Source: Auxenochlorella pyrenoidosa
Lineage: Eukaryota; Chlorophyta; Trebouxiophyceae; Chlorellales; Chlorellaceae
Direction: 5' to 3'
Assembly: GCA_001430745.1 (NCBI GenBank)
Contig: KQ482053.1
Span: 1,119,203-1,144,903 of the forward strand
DNA: 25,701 nt
Shown here: in pieces, positions 22,068 to 25,701 of the stretch
Position numbering within the stretch: position 1 is the stretch's first letter
Layout of the letters: each line of letters starts with the position of its first letter
The notes under the pieces: model-generated
Database searches by the model: none
What the model saw: only the letters and a program-made list of their open reading frames with translations
What the model was told of the DNA's origin: nothing
Position numbers and translations under genes: made by a program

Positions 22068-24075
22068 TCAGGGTGAGATGGGCCAGGGGCTCTGCTGCAG
22101 GTCCAGCACGTTGAGGCTGGGGTACTTCCCTGCCACCGCCTTGGCATACAGGGCCGACACTCCCTTCCAGTTGATGACCTTGCCGCCCAGGAAGGCGGCA
22201 ATGTAGTCGGTCCGCCTGTTCTGGTACTTCTGCGGGGACGGGACGGGGGGGTGGGGGATGGGGGGGCCGCGGCGCATGTGAGTGGAGTGGCATGGAGCGC
22301 GGAGCTTGCGTGTGGCTGCCAGGAACGCTGCGTGAGGTGTGGGTGGCCTTCTCAAAATCCCAGGGTGTGTTGCGGCTGCCCTGACCAAGCACTGCAAACT
22401 CCTTGCGGATTCTTGAGTCATGCTTCTCACCAGGTAGTACGCATGTTCCCCGCAGGCGCGAACATGTGACGGGACGCAAGGCAGGGGTGGCAGGGGAGCG
22501 GTTAGAGCACGCAGCGGGCGCTGCGGCCACGCCCATCGCGCGCACCCAAAGCGCCAGCCTCGGCTGCAGTCGGGCAGCCGTGTGGCAATGCAGCGCAATG
22601 CAGCGCAACCTTATGCATGAGACACGTCTGGCACTGTGCATGCTCCTCACCACACGTCCAGGCCCAGGATGGGGAAGGAGCGGGGGGTGAAGAGGCCCAT
22701 GATGGGGTTGTCCTGCGGGTGAGCAGCCGTTCCAGAGCGTTGCTCAGCCTCAGCCTGGCAGGCCTCTGCCAGCTACTTGCCCGCCCAGCTAACTGCCTCA
22801 TGCCTCGAGGCTCATGCCCCTGGACGTGTGCCAGAGCCCGGCGTGCCTGATTGGGAGTGGTAGTGATGCTCAGCTTGCGCGTTGCAGGGGTGTAGGTGAG
22901 CCAGGCCCAGCCAGAGCCAAACACGCCGGCGGCGGCGGTGGAGAAGTTGGCCTTGAAGTTGTCGTAGCTGCCAAAGGCGCTGGCGATAGCACTCCGCAGG
23001 TCCTGGGAGGCCTGCTTTTCATAGTCCTGCACGGGGGCACTGGATGAGGCTCAAGGGCAGGCAGCCTGTACACCCGCCCGGACATCACAGCACGAGCACA
23101 GCACGTGCAGCCTCACGTGCTGTGCATCTGGGGTGCGCAGCTGTCGAGAGGCCAGCAGGGCAGCCCGGCAGGGCGCCCTGGCAGCACACCTGGGCCCCAG
23201 TGGGCGCCAGGTTGTGTAGGAAGAAGAGGCCGTGGTTGTACAGCCCGCCCGCTTGGCGGCGAATCTGCGGGTGGCATGGACAGCAGCATGCCGCGGTGAC
23301 ATCAGGACCAAGCTGGAGCTTGCAGCACGGAAGGTGCTGGCTGGGAGACGGCTCCTGGACGCCTCGCCCCAGCCTGCCACCAGCGCTGCGCTGCTTGTTT
23401 CAGAGTGGTTCCCTGCAGCATGCCCAGGGCCGAACTGGTCACCGCCATTCCCTCAACCCCACCTCCATATCCCTAATAAGAGCCTTCCTGTCACTGCAAC
23501 TCTCAGATTCCCTCACAGGGGGCATGCGGCAAGCACCGCGAGTGGAGGGAGCCCGAGGGAAGCAGCGCAGCCCTCACCGCCGTCTCGCAGTCGGCGTTGC
23601 GGATGGCCTTGCAGCGCTTAGAGCCGCACGGCACGGTGGCGCCGACCTTTTGCACCAGCTGAGACAGCGGAGTGAGGGCCAGCCCCTGGCCCAGGCAGGT
23701 TGTCAGCACGGCGTCGTTCAGCTTGGTGGCATACGTCTGCGTGTGCCTGCAGAGGGGCGGGCAGCGCTGACGGCAGTGTACGGCGGAAAGCTGCACCTTG
23801 TGTCAACAGCAGCCATCAGCAGACTGAGCAGTGTTGCCAGCGACATTGCAGTTGAGCAGCAGCAGCAGCAGCGGCGGCAGCAGCAGCATGGCAGTGGCGG
23901 CAGCGGCGGCGGCGACGAACTTGAACCAGTGGAGATACATCGTGGCGTTGTCGATGTATGGCTCGAAAGACGTGGTCAAATAGGGTAGCATGGGCAGGGT
24001 AAAGTTGACAAAGTGAGCCTGGCAGCCCGCAGCGAGGCAGGCTACGGCAAGGGCCAGGAGAAGGCGGGCCGCCAT
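22068..24075 (-). CDS. SOD: Secreted Mn-type superoxide dismutase
   Basis: Converts superoxide into oxygen and hydrogen peroxide. Seven exons join in frame to about 271 aa: 24075-23927, 23746-23578, 23264-23190, 23026-22847, 22712-22651, 22449-22431 (19 nt) and 22229-22068. A clear signal peptide ([20 protein letters not shown]) leads to [21 protein letters not shown]. The metal ligands are His49 (MYLH), His117 (YNHGLFF), Asp210 and His214 (DVWEHAYYL). GGLYNHG, GSGWAWL and TTPNQDNPIMG are Mn-type features, and [10 protein letters not shown] follows as in bacterial SodA. Residues 60-106 carry four cysteines, including CGSKRC, unusual for the family and suited to an oxidising compartment. Intron 4 needs a GC donor (CAG|GCACGC). 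The acceptor before the 19-nt exon lacks AG. Secretion or vacuolar targeting is inferred from the leader; the enzyme class is secure. Confidence 0.94.
23849..23890. repeat. CAG/CGG trinucleotide-rich tract in dismutase intron 1
   Basis: Plus-strand CAG triplets broken by CGG units, lying wholly in the intron 23747-23926. In the transcript this reads as CTG/CCG triplets between donor and acceptor. It looks like an ordinary low-complexity microsatellite. Confidence 0.7.
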
Positions 24076-24365
24076 GGCGGCTGTGGCTTCTCAGGGCCTT
24101 GGGCGAGCTTGCAACCAGATCTTCCCGTCCGATCGATCGAGGAGGCTATGTAGGGCGATTTACGCGGGAGGGTACTGCTTGGGGGGGAAGGCGGGAGGCA
24201 GCTGGCAAGGAGCAGATGTGAGGCCCTGTTCCACCCATCTGGCCTTGCTGCCTGCTGTGGGCGCGTTACACAAGGTCAAGGAGGTATAGCGCCTCGCTGG
24301 CAGAAGTGTGAGGCTGCATTAAGTGGCACCACATGCCAGCAGCTCACCGGTTCCGCCGCGCCGGT

Positions 24366-24415
24366 GCCAGCGCAGCCCGGTGCGCTGCCAGCGCAGCCCG
24401 GTGCGCTGCCAGCAG
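24366..24415. repeat. 21-bp tandem repeat upstream of the dismutase gene
   Basis: A 21-bp unit beginning GCCAGCGCAG is present twice exactly (24366-24386 and 24387-24407), followed by the first eight bases of a third, near-matching copy. It lies roughly 290-340 bases upstream of the dismutase start codon. No function is indicated. Confidence 0.8.
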
Positions 24416-24503
24416 AAACCCTAGACATGTGATACACCAGTGCTGCCAATTTAAGGCGAGCCTTGATAAAAAAAGCACCCACTCTTCCTGGTTATTGTGA
24501 AGT

Positions 24504-24508
24504 TTACA
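24504..24508 (-). terminator. TGTAA signal, probable 3' end of the peroxiredoxin transcript
   Basis: Minus-strand TGTAAA downstream of the stop at 25197. It is the nearest match I found on the correct strand; the long distance (about 690 bases) makes the assignment tentative. Confidence 0.4.
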
Positions 24509-25196
24509 ATGCAGATTCAACGCTGCAGATTCGCAACTAGCCGCGCATGCTCCATAGGCTGCGCAGGGCTTGCTGAGGGCAGAGGGTGCACTGCTATGGC
24601 AGGAAAAACGAGTGAAGCAGCAGAGCAGGGCAGGAGAGCAGAGCGGGAAAGGAGCAGGGCGCCACGGGGAGCGGCGGGGCACGGCAGCACAAAGAGATCA
24701 ATCTTCCAGACAGTGCTGGCATTCAGAAGCCCCAGTGCCGCCGCATCGTGTCAAACATCTCTGGTGCCTCCTGCTGCTGCCGCTCGTGGTGTTCCTGCCA
24801 CCAGAACCTGCAGCATGGGGTGGGCGGCTGAGAGTGGTGAGGCAGGCCGAGGAGGTGTGCCTTACTCACGGCGACCGCCGCGCTTGCTCGACGCTGCTGA
24901 AGCCGTTGCTGGTGGTCTATTGGTGGTTCGTGCGTTGCCGAGCTGTAGCCTGCCCCTTGCAGGCAGCTTGAGCTCTGCAAGAGCACCACCTCAGTGAAAT
25001 CTCCGCACACACTCCGGCACGGTGCTCTTGAGGAGCTCCTTCGCCCCGCCCGTCCCTTTTCGGCCCAGCAGCATCCGTTGGGGCTGCCGCTACCGCTCAG
25101 TGCATGCATGCTTCAGCCGCACCATCCTCTACCCTCGGCACCGTTCGCCCGCCCGCCTCGGCCCCCACCCACCCCACCCCACTCACCGCTCGCCAC

Positions 25197-25701
25197 TCAC
25201 TGCTTCAGCTGGTCCAGGATCTGGTTGGACAGCGAGCAGGTCAGCTCGCCGCCCTCCTCCAGGTTGACAGTCTTCAGCGCGCCGTCCTGCACCACCGCGG
25301 AGAAGCTGCGCAGCCGGGATGCGAGGGCGGGGGGAGGGGGCAGATGGATGAGCATGGAGGGGGGCGGCGTGTACGCGCCCCTCCTGCAGGCGTATGCCGC
25401 GCGCTGAATCAGCATGTAGCAGAGATTGGCACCAGGCATGCTTGGCACCAGTGCCAGGTGCTGGCAGGGGGCCCTGGGGGTGGCGCCCCCCGCCGGTATG
25501 CATGCTGCGGAACCCTGGCTGTGCCAACTACATGCGGCCAAGCAGAGGCTGTGAGGCGCGCGCCGAGGCGCACGCAGCAGCGCTAGAGGGCCGCGCCGCC
25601 CTTGCACAGCGAGGGGCCTCACCGCCGGCAGCGCACGTTGCCCAGCACCGGCACCAGCCCCGCCAGCTCAAAGCCCAGCGCCTTGGTCAGCTCGCCCTGC
25701 A
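25197..25701 (-). CDS. PRXII: Type II peroxiredoxin (Prx5/PrxII), C-terminal part
   Basis: Thiol peroxidase reducing hydrogen peroxide and alkyl hydroperoxides with glutaredoxin or thioredoxin. Two exons are visible: one from the window edge (possibly beginning at 25696 after a TGCAG acceptor) to 25623, and 25305-25197, joined across a GT-AG intron. Together they read GELTKALGFELAGLVPVLGN, then VRCRRFSAVVQDGALKTVNL, EEGGELTCSLSNQILDQLKQ and the stop. This matches the C-terminal third of type II peroxiredoxins (TKALGLEL, VRSRRF, VLNLEEGG). The catalytic cysteine region PGAFTPTCS and any targeting leader lie outside the window, so activity and location cannot be judged. Confidence 0.88.

Larger units (their letters stand above)
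24076..25196. other. Intergenic: dismutase upstream region and peroxiredoxin 3' flank
   Basis: About 1.1 kb between two minus-strand genes. It contains minus-strand TGTAA signals at 24266-24270 and 24504-24508. The second could end the peroxiredoxin transcript with a 3' untranslated region of about 690 bases, leaving some 430 bases for the dismutase promoter and leader. Open frames occur on both strands but none shows a conserved domain or protein-like composition, so I call no gene here. Confidence 0.5.

Noticed and set aside
24276..25109. Small genes in the interval upstream of the dismutase
   Set aside because: The open frames have no recognisable domains, overlap each other on both strands, and include the 21-bp tandem repeat; nothing supports coding.
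1..25701. Mobile elements, CRISPR arrays, tRNA or rRNA genes
   Set aside because: I saw no transposase, integrase or reverse transcriptase sequence, no spaced direct repeats, and no tRNA or rRNA signatures on either strand.

Overview
The window is nuclear DNA from a GC-rich green alga, most likely a trebouxiophyte of the Chlorella/Micractinium/Coccomyxa kind. The reasons are: genes cut into many short exons with GC-rich introns ending in CAG; TGTAA polyadenylation signals, typical of chlorophytes, downstream of at least two genes; Ala/Pro/Gln-rich low-complexity protein segments; a plastid-type carotenoid oxygenase with a transit-like leader; and an extensin-like Pro/Ser-rich stalk. I built every gene model by hand from splice signals, reading phase and family conservation. 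No transcript data were used.

Layout. (1) 1-1182, minus: guanylate kinase, 3' end beyond the window. (2) 1691-4873, minus: an unrecognised coiled-coil protein of about 730 aa with three copies of an acidic/Ala-Lys motif near its N-terminus. (3) 5387-10262, minus: a complete 16-exon carotenoid cleavage oxygenase of about 614 aa. (4) 10812-14695, plus, divergent from (3): NOB1, the 18S rRNA 3'-end endonuclease, interrupted by 239 Ns. (5) 15115-21261, plus: a 22-exon, roughly 918-aa receptor kinase with a signal peptide, four LysM domains, a Pro/Ser-rich stalk, one transmembrane helix and a Raf/CTR1-like TKL kinase domain. (6) 22068-24075, minus, convergent with (5): a secreted Mn-type superoxide dismutase. 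(7) 25197-25701, minus: the 3' end of a type II peroxiredoxin.

The most notable item is gene (5). It has the architecture of land-plant LysM receptor kinases, but its kinase looks Raf-like rather than RLK/Pelle-like, which suggests independent assembly in green algae. Second, about 9 of 60 visible introns must use a GC donor to keep the conserved frame, five of them in the carotenoid oxygenase. Third, a 19-nt SOD exon encoding the metal-ligand motif EHAYYL has no AG acceptor in the sequence as given.

The genes do not form an operon. Guanylate kinase serves nucleotide metabolism, NOB1 ribosome maturation and the carotenoid oxygenase apocarotenoid production. A LysM receptor beside a secreted SOD and a peroxiredoxin could be linked through surface sensing and reactive oxygen, but neighbourhood alone is weak evidence in a eukaryote.
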